From positions 62,001 through 126,000 of the forward strand of contig JAYQKE010000003.1 of assembly GCA_038142525.1 (NCBI GenBank): 64,000 bases of DNA, given 5' to 3'. Source of the DNA: CAJQHK01 sp038142525 (GTDB taxonomy: Bacteria; Pseudomonadota; Alphaproteobacteria; Rickettsiales; UBA1997). The position numbers were made by a program, and so were the translations under genes. Below, in pieces: positions 19,753-29,292 of this stretch. How positions within the stretch are numbered: position 1 is the first letter of the stretch; each line of letters opens with the position of its first letter. The notes under the pieces were generated by a model. The model saw nothing but the letters and a program-made list of their open reading frames with translations. It did no database searches and had not been told where the DNA came from.

Positions 19753-21103
19753 GAACCTCTGATTTTCCTATTTAATTTTGTCTATTTTTTCATTTTTCAG
19801 AAAAAATTTTTATAATTTGGATAAAGATTGCTAATTTTGTTAAAAATTAACAATCTTTATCCAAATTTAGGCATTATTTGTGGTAATTTCTCTAGTTTCT
19901 TGTCTAATTTTACCATTTTTGGCTAAATTAGACACATTTATCCCTTGTTACGCTGTATTTGGTAGTATTTTTCTAACCATATAGAGATTAGCAAGGGATG
20001 ATAGCATTTGTAATTGATTAGTATTCTTTTGTAAACCATTATATCTAACCTTTCTATAGCCCCAAAGATGCTTTATAATTTGAAATGGATGTTCAACTTT
20101 AGCTCGAACTGATGAAAATTGTTTATTCCTCTTTTTTTGCTTATTTGAAAGTTTTTTGTTAGATTTAGCTCTATTGGTTATACCATAAAATATATTGTGA
20201 TTCCTACAAAATCTTTTTATTGCCTTATCATCATAGGCCTTGTCACCAAATAAAGAAGTTTCATCACCATGTAATAACTCCTCTGTTTTAGTAGAATCAT
20301 GATCTTTAGCTGTCGTCGTGACAATAGAATGAATAATTGGCTTACCCTTAGTTTGCACACCAATATGAGACTTCATGCCAAAATAATAATTCTTCCCTTT
20401 CTTGGTAGAAGACATCTCTTGGTCCCTTTTCCTCTTCTTGTTTTTTGTACTAGTTGGAGCAGATATTAATGTCGCATCAGTTATCGTACCCTCCTTCAAC
20501 AAAAGATCATTCTCTTCAAGATATGAATTTACCTCGTTAAATATAATCGACGATAAATTATGCTTTTCCAATAAATGACGGAATCTCAATATCACAGTCT
20601 CATCCGGAACATTATCAATACCAATATCAATATTTAAGAATTTTTGAAAACTTATTCTATCATATATAGCATCCTCCATAGCTGGATCACTAAGACCAAA
20701 CCACTGCTGTAACAAATGAATCTTAAATATTAATAATAAATCTGTCACCTTCCTGCCACCGTAATCACTAGTACCATTAGGATAAAAAGGCTCTATCTTA
20801 TCAATCAATCTTTGCCATGGAATAATATCCGTCATTTGATTAAGAAACTTCTCCGCTCTTAATTTTCTACCAGAAATTGCTAATGAAAAAAATGATTGCT
20901 GGGTTGCCATAATTATATATTTTATTTGAATTTAATATATCAATAATAAGCAAAAAAGCTAGATAAATCAAGCTTTTCTGGCTATTTTTATCAAATAAAT
21001 TCAAACAAAATTTTATAAAATAACTTTGCTAAACTTTGGCAAAAATAACAAAATTAAACAGTTTCAAATCTATAAATTAGATAATTGGTTTTTCAGAGGT
21101 TCC
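19753..21103 (-). mobile_element. IS5-family element, complete copy 1
   Basis: 1351 bp with ends GGAACCTCTGATTTTCC (19753) and CAGAGGTTCC (to 21103). The flanking 4-bp repeat TCAT is exact (19749-19752 and 21104-21107), so this is a simple insertion. A near-perfect hairpin lies between the transposase stop and the 3' end (about 19818-19861), and a shorter one lies in the leader (about 20953-20981). Confidence 0.95.
19948..20910 (-). CDS. IS5-family transposase (copy 1)
   Basis: 320 residues, intact. DDE residues: D145 in GTITDATLISAP, D223 in LFGDKAYDD and E273 in KVEHPFQIIKHLWGYRK. The N-terminal DUF772-like region contains LLLIFKIHLLQQWFGLSDP. The same protein is encoded by five other full-length copies in this window with at most one residue difference each by eye. 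It probably acts on all GGAACC-ended elements here, including the 75-bp mini-element. Confidence 0.93.
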   Translation of the reverse strand: MATQQSFFSLAISGRKLRAEKFLNQMTDIIPWQRLIDKIEPFYPNGTSDYGGRKVTDLLLIFKIHLLQQWFGLSDPAMEDAIYDRISFQKFLNIDIGIDNVPDETVILRFRHLLEKHNLSSIIFNEVNSYLEENDLLLKEGTITDATLISAPTSTKNKKRKRDQEMSSTKKGKNYYFGMKSHIGVQTKGKPIIHSIVTTTAKDHDSTKTEELLHGDETSLFGDKAYDDKAIKRFCRNHNIFYGITNRAKSNKKLSNKQKKRNKQFSSVRAKVEHPFQIIKHLWGYRKVRYNGLQKNTNQLQMLSSLANLYMVRKILPNTA

Positions 21104-21105
21104 TC

Positions 21106-21486
21106 ATGACTACTCACATTCAAAAAATCAGCAAAATATTATTTATCCTCATAATATCCCTTTCCTTCTCCACCACATCCTTTGCTTCTTGTCTCAAACT
21201 CTCTGATAATGATATTGATTTTCTGCCACAGGCTGGATCTTGTACCAATAAAGCTAATGATGGTATAGTAACTCTATAAATAATTCTAATATTGGTAATA
21301 TTGGTGATAAAAGGAATAATCTTAATTCCCTGATAGCTGGTCGTAATGATGGGGGTTATTCTATACATTTTACTTTTGATAGGGATAATTCTGCTACTCT
21401 ATCTACAGATCAAATATTTTTTTCTGCTTATGAGAATCTCTCTGGTGGTACTCCTATTGATCGTTCTGGTATTAGATCTGGAATAT
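21106..21486 (+). pseudogene. Secreted or surface protein, 5' fragment, frameshifted and cut by an IS3 fragment
   Basis: Starts at ATG 21106 with a clear signal peptide (MTTHIQKISKILFILIISLS, cleavage after TTSFA). The ATG lies in the TCAT target duplication of the adjacent IS5. A one-base shift near 21275 joins it to SINNSNIGNIGDKRNNLNSL, then YSIHFTFDRDNSATLSTDQI and FFSAYENLSGGTPIDRSGI. The Asn/Ser/Gly-rich composition fits an autotransporter or haemagglutinin-like surface protein, but I recognise no domain. It ends where the IS3 3' end begins. Confidence 0.55.
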
Positions 21487-21806
21487 TTTTTATTTTAAAA
21501 TCTAATTCTTTTTCTCTTACTGTCATCATTATAGTAAATTTGACTAGGAGTTTTGTAATTCAAAGATTGATGAGGTCTTTGATAATTATAAAAATGGATA
21601 AATCTTGTTATTTGCCTCTTTAATTCTTCTATATTATCAGGAGGATTGAGAAAAATTTGTTCATATTTTACAGTTCTCCAGAATCTTTCAATAATTACAT
21701 TGTCTACCCACCTACCTTTTCCATCCATTGATATTTGAATATTTCGTTTTTTTAATTCATTTATCCAATTACCGCTGGTAAATTGAGATCCTTGATCAGT
21801 ATTAAA
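21487..21806 (-). mobile_element. IS3-family element, 3' fragment
   Basis: Encodes the last ~103 codons of the IS3 OrfB integrase: NTDQGSQFTSGNWINELKK, then ERFWRTVKYEQIFLNPPDN and FIHFYNYQRPHQSLN. The same sequence is found complete at 58305-59141. The catalytic-core start is missing; at about 21806 the sequence switches to the end of another IS. Confidence 0.88.
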
Positions 21807-22256
21807 AGACCTTTGCATAGATCATTAAAATTTCCCTAACTTTCTCTTGGTTTTTTCTTAATTTCATCAATTTTTTCTTGAATAAAACAGCAATAAAGCT
21901 AGTATTTATCTAGCTTTATTGCTGTTTATTATAATGAAATATTAATAAATTATGGTTACTTTTGCTTCTATTTCCATTCAAGAGAGATTAAAAAATGACA
22001 GTAAATTGTTAAAGTTAGATAAATTAATAAATTGGGAGAGGTTGAGATCTTATTTGGTCAAGATTCACAAAAAAGACTTTAATGAAAATAGCGACAGAGG
22101 TAGAAAATCTTATGATAAAATATCTATGTTAAAGCTTGTTCTACTTGGTCAATGGAATAGTTTAAGCGATGAAGAATTAGAATATGCTGTAAAGGTGGCT
22201 TGATTTTATATCATTTTGTGGCTTTGATATTAGTGATAAGGTGCCAGATCATTCAA
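21807..22256 (+). mobile_element. Second IS5-family element (type B), 5' fragment
   Basis: Starts with AGACCTTTGCATAGATCATT, a typical IS4/IS5-type terminus. Its transposase start is at 21952 (MVTFASISIQERLKNDSKLL) with LVLLGQWNSLSDEELEYAVK. After a frame change near 22200 it continues LDFISFCGFDISDKVPDHS before being cut by IS5 copy 2 at 22257. Part of the same sequence occurs inverted at 62712-63028. It is a different element from the GGAACC-ended IS5. Confidence 0.8.
21885..21927. terminator. Perfect 18-bp hairpin in the type B IS leader
   Basis: Arms 21885-21902 and 21910-21927 (AAACAGCAATAAAGCTAG and complement) with a 7-base loop, 24 bases before the transposase ATG. It could stop transcription entering the IS from outside. 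The same hairpin is at 62909-62951. Confidence 0.65.
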
Positions 22257-23608
22257 GGAACCTCTGATTTTCCTATTTAATTTTGTCTATTTTTTCATTT
22301 TTCAGAAAAAATTTTTATAATTTGGATAAAGATTGCTAATTTTGTTAAAAATTAACAATCTTTATCCAAATTTAGGCATTATTTGTGGTAATTTCTCTAG
22401 TTTCTTGTCTAATTTTACCATTTTTGGCTAAATTAGACACATTTATCCCTTGTTACGCTGTATTTGGTAGTATTTTTCTAACCATATAGAGATTAGCAAG
22501 GGATGATAGCATTTGTAATTGATTAGTATTCTTTTGTAAACCATTATATCTAACCTTTCTATAGCCCCAAAGATGCTTTATAATTTGAAATGGATGTTCA
22601 ACTTTAGCTCGAACTGATGAAAATTGTTTATTCCTCTTTTTTTGCTTATTTGAAAGTTTTTTGTTAGATTTAGCTCTATTGGTTATACCATAAAATATAT
22701 TGTGATTCCTACAAAATCTTTTTATTGCCTTATCATCATAGGCCTTGTCACCAAATAAAGAAGTTTCATCACCATGTAATAACTCCTCTGTTTTAGTAGA
22801 ATCATGATCTTTAGCTGTCGTCGTGACAATAGAATGAATAATTGGCTTACCCTTAGTTTGCACACCAATATGAGACTTCATGCCAAAATAATAATTCTTC
22901 CCTTTCTTGGTAGAAGACATCTCTTGGTCCCTTTTCCTCTTCTTGTTTTTTGTGCTAGTTGGAGCAGATATTAATGTCGCATCAGTTATCGTACCCTCCT
23001 TCAACAAAAGATCATTCTCTTCAAGATATGAATTTACCTCGTTAAATATAATCGACGATAAATTATGCTTTTCCAATAAATGACGGAATCTCAATATCAC
23101 AGTCTCATCCGGAACATTATCAATACCAATATCAATATTTAAGAATTTTTGAAAACTTATTCTATGATATATAGCATCCTCCATAGCTGGATCACTAAGA
23201 CCAAACCACTGCTGTAACAAATGAATCTTAAATATTAATAATAAATCTGTCACCTTCCTGCCACCGTAATCACTAGTACCATTAGGATAAAAAGGCTCTA
23301 TCTTATCAATCAATCTTTGCCATGGAATAATATCCGTCATTTGATTAAGAAACTTCTCCGCTCTTAATTTTCTACCAGAAATTGCTAATGAAAAAAATGA
23401 TTGCTGGGTTGCCATAATTATATATTTTATTTGAATTTAATATATCAATAATAAGCAAAAAAGCTAGATAAATTAAGCTTTTCTGGCTATTTTTATCAAA
23501 TAAATTCAAACAAAATTTTATAAAATAACTTTGCTAAACTTTGGCAAAAATAACAAAATTAAACAGTTTCAAATCTATAAATTAGATAATTGGTTTTTCA
23601 GAGGTTCC
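22257..23608 (-). mobile_element. IS5-family element, complete copy 2
   Basis: 1352 bp, both ends present. The flanks read TCAA on the left and TTAA on the right, so the target duplication is imperfect. The left flank is the type B IS and the right flank is a recombinase remnant; the copy has therefore probably recombined or brought unrelated DNA together. Confidence 0.93.
22453..23415 (-). CDS. IS5-family transposase (copy 2)
   Basis: 320 residues, intact, with D145, D223 and E273. It differs from the others at residue 84 (His for Asp, AIYHRIS). The leader also has one base change in its hairpin region, so this copy has started to diverge. Confidence 0.92.
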   Translation of the reverse strand: MATQQSFFSLAISGRKLRAEKFLNQMTDIIPWQRLIDKIEPFYPNGTSDYGGRKVTDLLLIFKIHLLQQWFGLSDPAMEDAIYHRISFQKFLNIDIGIDNVPDETVILRFRHLLEKHNLSSIIFNEVNSYLEENDLLLKEGTITDATLISAPTSTKNKKRKRDQEMSSTKKGKNYYFGMKSHIGVQTKGKPIIHSIVTTTAKDHDSTKTEELLHGDETSLFGDKAYDDKAIKRFCRNHNIFYGITNRAKSNKKLSNKQKKRNKQFSSVRAKVEHPFQIIKHLWGYRKVRYNGLQKNTNQLQMLSSLANLYMVRKILPNTA

Positions 23609-23793
23609 TTAAGATTAAAAACCTTGCTGACATAAGAAGTTCCAACCTTTTCCTTTCTGGCAATATCTACCAAAGAATCGAATTTACTTTCCTCCATTTC
23701 CATCTTCCACTTATAGTCTTTAACGATGGTTTTAATCAATTTATCGTCAAAATAAGTTTTTTGATCTTCTGACCTCATATTTTTGGGTATCAT
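23609..23793 (-). pseudogene. Serine site-specific recombinase, C-terminal remnant
   Basis: Reads DDKLIKTIVKDYKWKMEMEE, then FDSLVDIARKEKVGTSYVSK and VFNL, and is cut by IS5 copy 2. This pattern (…IARKEKVGTSYVSKVFNL…) is the helix-turn-helix segment near the end of large serine recombinases of phages and mobile islands in alphaproteobacteria. The catalytic domain is absent. It suggests that a prophage or integrated element once lay here. Confidence 0.6.
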
Positions 23794-23856
23794 GAGTATA
23801 TTGCCAAACCCAACTTCATATTAGATTAGCAACATCTAATTAAAGTTCTATGAATT

Positions 23857-25070
23857 CTAAGATAATTTATCGCAAGCTTTTTTAATTCTATCACAAGCAT
23901 CAATTAAAGAATCAAGTGAGGCGGCGTAAGATATTCTAAAATGAGGAGATAAGCCAAATGCTTCTCCAGGAACTACAGCAACACCCTGCTCTTTTAGTAA
24001 ATATTGAGATAATTCATTATCATTTTCTATAATTTTTCCATCGGGAGTTTTTTTGCCAATTAAGCCAGAACAATTGGGATAAACATAAAAAGCGCCATCA
24101 GGAGTAAGGCAAGAAATTCCATCTATAGAATTTAATAATTCAACTACTTTATTTCTTCTTTTTTGAAACTCATCTCTCATGATAAAAACCTGATCTTGAG
24201 GGCCAGAAATAGCTTCAGTTGCGGCATGCTGACTTATAGAACAGGTCTTGCTAGTTGATTGAGACTGAACCTTATTCATAGCCTTAATTAAATCTTTATT
24301 TCCAGCAAAGCATAGCCAATCCTCCAGCCGGTCATAGCGTAGGCTTTAGAAACACCATTAATAGTTAAAACCCTGTCATATAATTTTGGCTCAATTGCGG
24401 CAATATTATAGAATTTTTTATTATCAAATACTAAATGTTCATACATATCATCAGTTATTACCCAAATATTTGGATATTTTAAAAGAATTTGTGCAATTTC
24501 TTGTAATTCTTCTTTACTATAAAGCATTCCGGTTGGATTAGAAGGAGAGTTTAAAATTAACCATTTAGTTTTATCAGTAATGGCCCTTTCTAAATCATTT
24601 GGATTGAGTTTAAAGTTGCTTTTATCATCACAATCAACAATCACAGGATTGCCACCAGCAAGAGCAACCATATCAGGATAGGAAACCCAATAAGGCGAAG
24701 GAATAATAACTTCATCGCCCTCCTCTATCGAGGCCATGAAAGCGTTATAAATAGATTGTTTAGCACCTGTTGAAACTAAAATTTGATCCATTTCATAATT
24801 TAGATCATTATCTTTCTTTAATTTTTTTATTATTGCTTTTCTAAGAGTTGTAATACCTGCAACTGCAGTATATTTTGTCTGACCTTCCTTGATAGCCTTA
24901 TAAGTCGCTTCTTTAATATTATCAGGGGTATCAAAATCTGGCTCCCCCATACCAAGAGAAATTACATTTTTTCCATCTTCTTTCATTGAGGCCGCTAAGG
25001 TTGAAATGGCAATAGTTGCTGAAGGTTTAATTTTACTTAATCTTGAATGTGCTATTATATTCATCATCAT
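23857..25070 (-). pseudogene. aatA: Aspartate aminotransferase AatA (class I), frameshifted
   Basis: PLP enzyme moving the amino group between aspartate and 2-oxoglutarate; some relatives also use prephenate. It has SPYWVSYPDM, NSPSNPTG, DDMYEHL and the PLP lysine motif SKAYAMTGWRIGYA. The first frame ends at 24288. At 24305-24309 (GCAAA on the plus strand) the frame changes to AGNKDLIKAMNKVQSQSTS, and the C-terminal half follows with FRISYAAS (substrate Arg). About 400 residues, normal. hisS is divergent across a 137-base gap in which I see no obvious signal. Confidence 0.87.
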
Positions 25071-25207
25071 TTTATTTAAATTTTTAATTGCAGTAAATGC
25101 AACAAATGATTATGCTACCTACTAACTAAACTTCAATGATTTTTTAGTTTATTTTTAAGGAAAATTATTTAGTATAAATCTCTGATTGAAATCATTATTA
25201 ATTTATA

Positions 25208-26450
25208 GTGAATAGTAAAATTCAAAATGTTAGGGGTACCAATGATATTTTTGGGCAAGAATTAGAATTATTTAACCAAATAGTTGAAACTGCAAAAAAA
25301 AGATCATTACAGCATAATTTTCAGGAAATTTCTACTCCAATTTTTGAATTTTCAGAAATTTTTGAAAAAAATCTTGGGAATTCTTCTGATATAATTTCAA
25401 AAGAAGTCTATAAATTTCAAGATAGATCAGAAAATAACTTAACCTTACGGCCAGAATTTACAGCTTCTGTTATTCGGGCTTTCATTAATAATGCTAATTT
25501 TCATAGCAATTTGCCCACTAAATTATTTTCTTATGGGCCAGTATTTCGCTATGATCGGCCCCAAAAAGGTCGTCGTCGTCAATTTCATCAGATAAATTTT
25601 GAAATTATTGGTTCTAAGCATTTTATGACTGATGTTGAGATTTTAACTTTAGCCTACAATATTTTAGATGATTTAAAGATTGCTAAAAAATCTGTTTTAA
25701 ATATTAATTCTCTTGGAAATACTGAAGTTAGATCTAAATATGAAGAAGAATTGCGACAATATTTAACTAAATTTAAAGAAGATTTATCTCAAGATAGCAA
25801 AGTTAGATTAGAAAAAAATCCTCTAAGAATTCTTGATTCTAAAAATCAAACTGATCAAAAAATTCTTTTAGATGGTCCAAAAATAAATGATTTTTATGAT
25901 ATTGAAACTAAAAATAACTTAGAAAATATTATGAAAATTCTAGAAGAACAAAATATTTCTTACAAAATGAACTCAAACCTTGTTCGTGGTCTTGATTATT
26001 ATAATGGTTTAGTTTTTGAATTTATGACCGATGAAATTGGCGCGCAAAATACTATTCTTGCTGGCGGTAGATATGATAAATTAATCTCTCAAATGTCTGG
26101 ACCAGATTTGCCTGCAATTGGTTTTTTTGCTGGAATGGAAAGATTGTCTTTATTGATGGAGAAAAAAAAAATCGGAAGAAAAATTGATTTCTTTAATCTA
26201 TATTGGTGATGAACAAGAAAATTATGTTTTTAATATAGCTAATAAAATTAGAGATTTGAATATTAAAGTTGAAATTATTTATGGCAAAAATATGAAAAAA
26301 CAAATGCAAAGAGCCAATATAATTAATTCTAAATTTGCTATTATAATTGGCTCTGATGAAAGAGAAAAAGAAGTTTTTAATCTTAAAAATCTTGATAATG
26401 GCGATCAAGAAATATTAAATTTTGACAATTTAATTAAAAAAATATCATGA
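25208..26450 (+). pseudogene. hisS: Histidyl-tRNA synthetase, frameshift at a run of ten A
   Basis: Class II synthetase. GTG start (MNSKIQNVRGTNDIFGQE). Motif 2 is VFRYDRPQKGRRRQFHQINF, the histidine-binding motif is LVRGLDYYNG, and motif 3 is around AGGRYDKLISQM. The first frame ends at 26209. The C-terminal anticodon-binding domain (SLIYIGDEQENYVFNIANKI) is in another frame, joined at 26162-26171, a run of ten A; nine A would keep one frame. Here slippage by RNA polymerase could rescue the product, as known for AT-rich endosymbionts. It overlaps mlaC by four bases (ATGA). Confidence 0.87.
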
Positions 26451-27024
26451 AAAAAATACTCCTTATTTTATTTTTATTATCACATAATGTTTTTGCTGAT
26501 AATATTTCTGACTCTCGTGAATTTGTGGCAAATATTGGTAATGCTATAGTAACTTTTAATGACAAGGATAGGCTAATTAAATTAATGGATCAGTCTATTT
26601 ATTTTCAATGGATTTCACGTTTTGTTTTGGGTAAAAATTATCGTAAATTTGATGATAATCAAAAAAAGAATTCACCAATTTATATAGGGAATTTTTAATT
26701 AATGCTTATGGTCCAAAATTTGACAATTATAAATCTAAATCTTTTAAAATAACTTCAATTGAGGAGAAAAAAAGATATGTTATGGTAAAATCTGAATTAG
26801 AAATTGATGATGGTACAAAGGTTGCTTTTGCCTTTAGGATTAAAAGAAATAAATCTAACAATCAATTTAAAATCATTGATGTAATTGTTGAAAAAGTAAG
26901 CTTGATTGAGACTCAGAGATCTGAATTTTCTTCTGCTATTTCACAAAATGGTGTCACAAAATTCTTAAAAATGATGCAAGAAAAAATCAATAATCAAAAG
27001 TTACAGACTAATGATAAAAAGTAA
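26447..27024 (+). pseudogene. MlaC/Ttg2D-family phospholipid-binding periplasmic protein, frameshifted
   Basis: Signal peptide MKKILLILFLLSHNVFA. The mature part resembles MlaC (FQWISRFVLGKNYRKFDDNQ), the periplasmic carrier of the Mla phospholipid system. A run of seven A near 26660 breaks the frame; eight A would give KKEFTNLYREFLINAYGPKF and then VKSELEIDDGTKVAFAFRIK and FKIIDVIVEKVSLIETQRSE. About 192 residues, normal. It overlaps hisS and argD; other mla genes are not adjacent. Confidence 0.78.
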
Positions 27025-28187
27025 TATTTTACCTATACATAATCGCTTAGACATTAAATTTTCTTATGGAAAGGGAGTTTATCTTTATGATGTAAATGAT
27101 AAAAAATATCTAGATTTTGGATCTGGTATTGCGGTAAATATTTTTGGTCATTGCTATCCAAAATTAGTAAAGATTTTACAAGATCAGTCAGAGAAATTAT
27201 GGCATGTTTCAAATCTTTATCAAATATCAGAATTAGAAGATTTTGCTCAAAATATTACTAAAAACACCTTTGCTGATTATGTTTTTTTATGTAATTCAGG
27301 ATCAGAGGCCATAGAGTCAGGAATAAAAATGGTTCGTAAATATTTTTATTCAAAAAATAAGCCAGAAAAGAATCGTATCATCACTTTTAAGGGGGCGTTT
27401 CATGGTAGAACTATGGTCGCTATTTCAGCTTCTCAAAATCCAAAATATCTTGAGGGCTTTTCTCCAATATTAGAAGGGTTTGATCAGGCAGAATTTAATA
27501 ATATCAATTCTGTTGCAAAATTAATTGATAATCGGACAGCGGCAATTTTAATTGAGCCAATTCAAGGTGAACAAGGAATTAGAGTTGCAAATAAAAAATT
27601 TATAAATGATTTAAGACGGCTAGCCGATCAAAATGATTTATTATTATTTTTTGATGAGGTGCAATGCGGCGTTGCTAGAACAGGACATCTTTACGCTTAT
27701 GATTATTATGACGTAAAACCAGATATCATAGCTTCTGCTAAAGGACTTGGCGCAGGTTTTCCTGTTGGAGCCTGTTTGGCTACAAAAGAAGCTGCTTCTG
27801 GTATGGATATTGGCTCTCATGGTACAACTTATGGTGGCAATCCAATTGCTACTAAAGTTGCTAATTTTGTTATTAATGAAGTTTTAGAAAATAATTTTCT
27901 TCAAAAAGTTCAAGAAAAAAGAAATCTATTGCAAAAAAAATTAGATTTATTACAACAAAATTTTCCAAAAATAATTATAGAAGTAAGAGGTGTTGGTCTA
28001 ATGCTTGGCTTAAAAATCAATGAAAAATATTCTAATCTAGATATTGTTAAGAAATTAGCTAAAAATGGTCTTTTAACGATTCCTCTTTGCTGAAAATGTT
28101 ATTAGAATATTACCACCATTAATTATTGAAGATAATCATATTGAAGAATTTTGTCAATTAATGGAAAAAACATTGTTATTATTCTAA
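27011..28187 (+). pseudogene. argD: Acetylornithine / succinyldiaminopimelate aminotransferase ArgD, frameshift near C terminus
   Basis: Class III PLP aminotransferase used in arginine and often lysine/diaminopimelate synthesis. Motifs are YLDFGSGIAVNIFGH, CNSGSEAIESGIKM, FHGRTMVAISAS, LLFFDEVQCGVARTG and the PLP lysine in IIASAKGLGAGFPVGA. The main frame ends at 28093. At 28086-28090 (CTTTGCT), dropping one T restores IPLAENVIRILPPLIIEDNH and the normal end at 28187. Starts 14 bases inside the end of mlaC. Confidence 0.88.
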
Positions 28188-28279
28188 TTGCATTTTACTA
28201 ACTACTTTAAATAATTAATAAGCTCTTGTATCATTTTCAAATGAAAATGGTTCTCTAATTCTTATATTTACAATTTCAA

Positions 28280-29290
28280 ATGAAAGAAATTTTAGTTAAA
28301 ATTTTACAATCTCCGGATATTGCTTCAAAAAAATGGGTCTCTTCGCAATATGATTTTGCTGTTAGAAATAATACCATTGAGACAGAAGCTGATGCAGCCA
28401 TTGTTAGAGTTGAAGGTTCAGAAAAAAAAGCCTTGGCAATTTCTTCTGATTGTACCCCAAGATATGTAAAAGCTGACCCTTATATGGGTGCTATGCAGGC
28501 TGTTGCAGAAACTTATCGCAATATTTCGACTGTTGGTGCAACACCAATGGCAATTACTAATTGTCTTAATTTTGGTAATCCTGAAAAACCAAAAATTATG
28601 GGTCAAATTGTTAAAGCAATTAAAGGAATTAATGAAGCCTGTAAAGAGTTAAATTATCCCGTTATATCTGGCAATGTTTCTTTATATAATGAAACTGATG
28701 GATCAGTCATCAGCCCTACCCCAACTATTGCTGGAGTTGGTTTGCTAAAAGATGTTAATAAAAGATGTAATTTAAAATTAAAAAATCTTGGGGATGAAAT
28801 ATTCTTAATTGGCGATATTTCTGGACATATTTCTTGCTCTCTTTATGAAAGAGATATATTAAATAAAAGATCAGAATCAAATCCGCCAAAAATTGATCTA
28901 AAATTAGAAAAAAAACATTCTTTATTTGTTAGAGAGTTAATTTCTAATAATCAGATTAATGCTTGTCATGATATATCTGATGGCGGCTTATTCATTACTT
29001 TATTTGAAATGTGCAATAAAAATTTAACATTTGATCTAAATTTGCAAGAAATAAAACCTCGCAACTTAACTGATGAAGAATTTTTATTCTCTGAAGATCA
29101 GGCTTGTTACGTGATTGCGGCCAAAGAAGAAAATAAAGAGTTGATTTTTGAATTAGCTAAAAAAACTAATATAAAACTAAACAAAATAGCAAATGTCATA
29201 AATGACAATATCATAATCAACAAGGAGGTCATATCTTATAAAGAGTTAAAAACTATAAATGATAATATTTTTCCCAGTAAATTTTCATAA
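28280..29290 (+). CDS. purL: Phosphoribosylformylglycinamidine synthase PurL, C-terminal half only
   Basis: 336 residues matching the second half of the small-type PurL (usually ~730), the FGAM synthase ATPase of purine synthesis: SPDIASKKWVSSQYDFAVR, SSDCTPRYVKADPY, TNCLNFGNPEKP, ISGNVSLYNETDGS and NACHDISDGG. The N-terminal half with the nucleotide-binding site is absent; upstream is argD. The ATG at 28280 follows a short direct repeat (TTTCAAATGAAA at about 28236 and 28274), which could mark a deletion. The frame is intact, so either the gene is truncated or the two halves are encoded separately. Confidence 0.85.
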   Translation: MKEILVKILQSPDIASKKWVSSQYDFAVRNNTIETEADAAIVRVEGSEKKALAISSDCTPRYVKADPYMGAMQAVAETYRNISTVGATPMAITNCLNFGNPEKPKIMGQIVKAIKGINEACKELNYPVISGNVSLYNETDGSVISPTPTIAGVGLLKDVNKRCNLKLKNLGDEIFLIGDISGHISCSLYERDILNKRSESNPPKIDLKLEKKHSLFVRELISNNQINACHDISDGGLFITLFEMCNKNLTFDLNLQEIKPRNLTDEEFLFSEDQACYVIAAKEENKELIFELAKKTNIKLNKIANVINDNIIINKEVISYKELKTINDNIFPSKFS

Positions 29291-29292
29291 TT

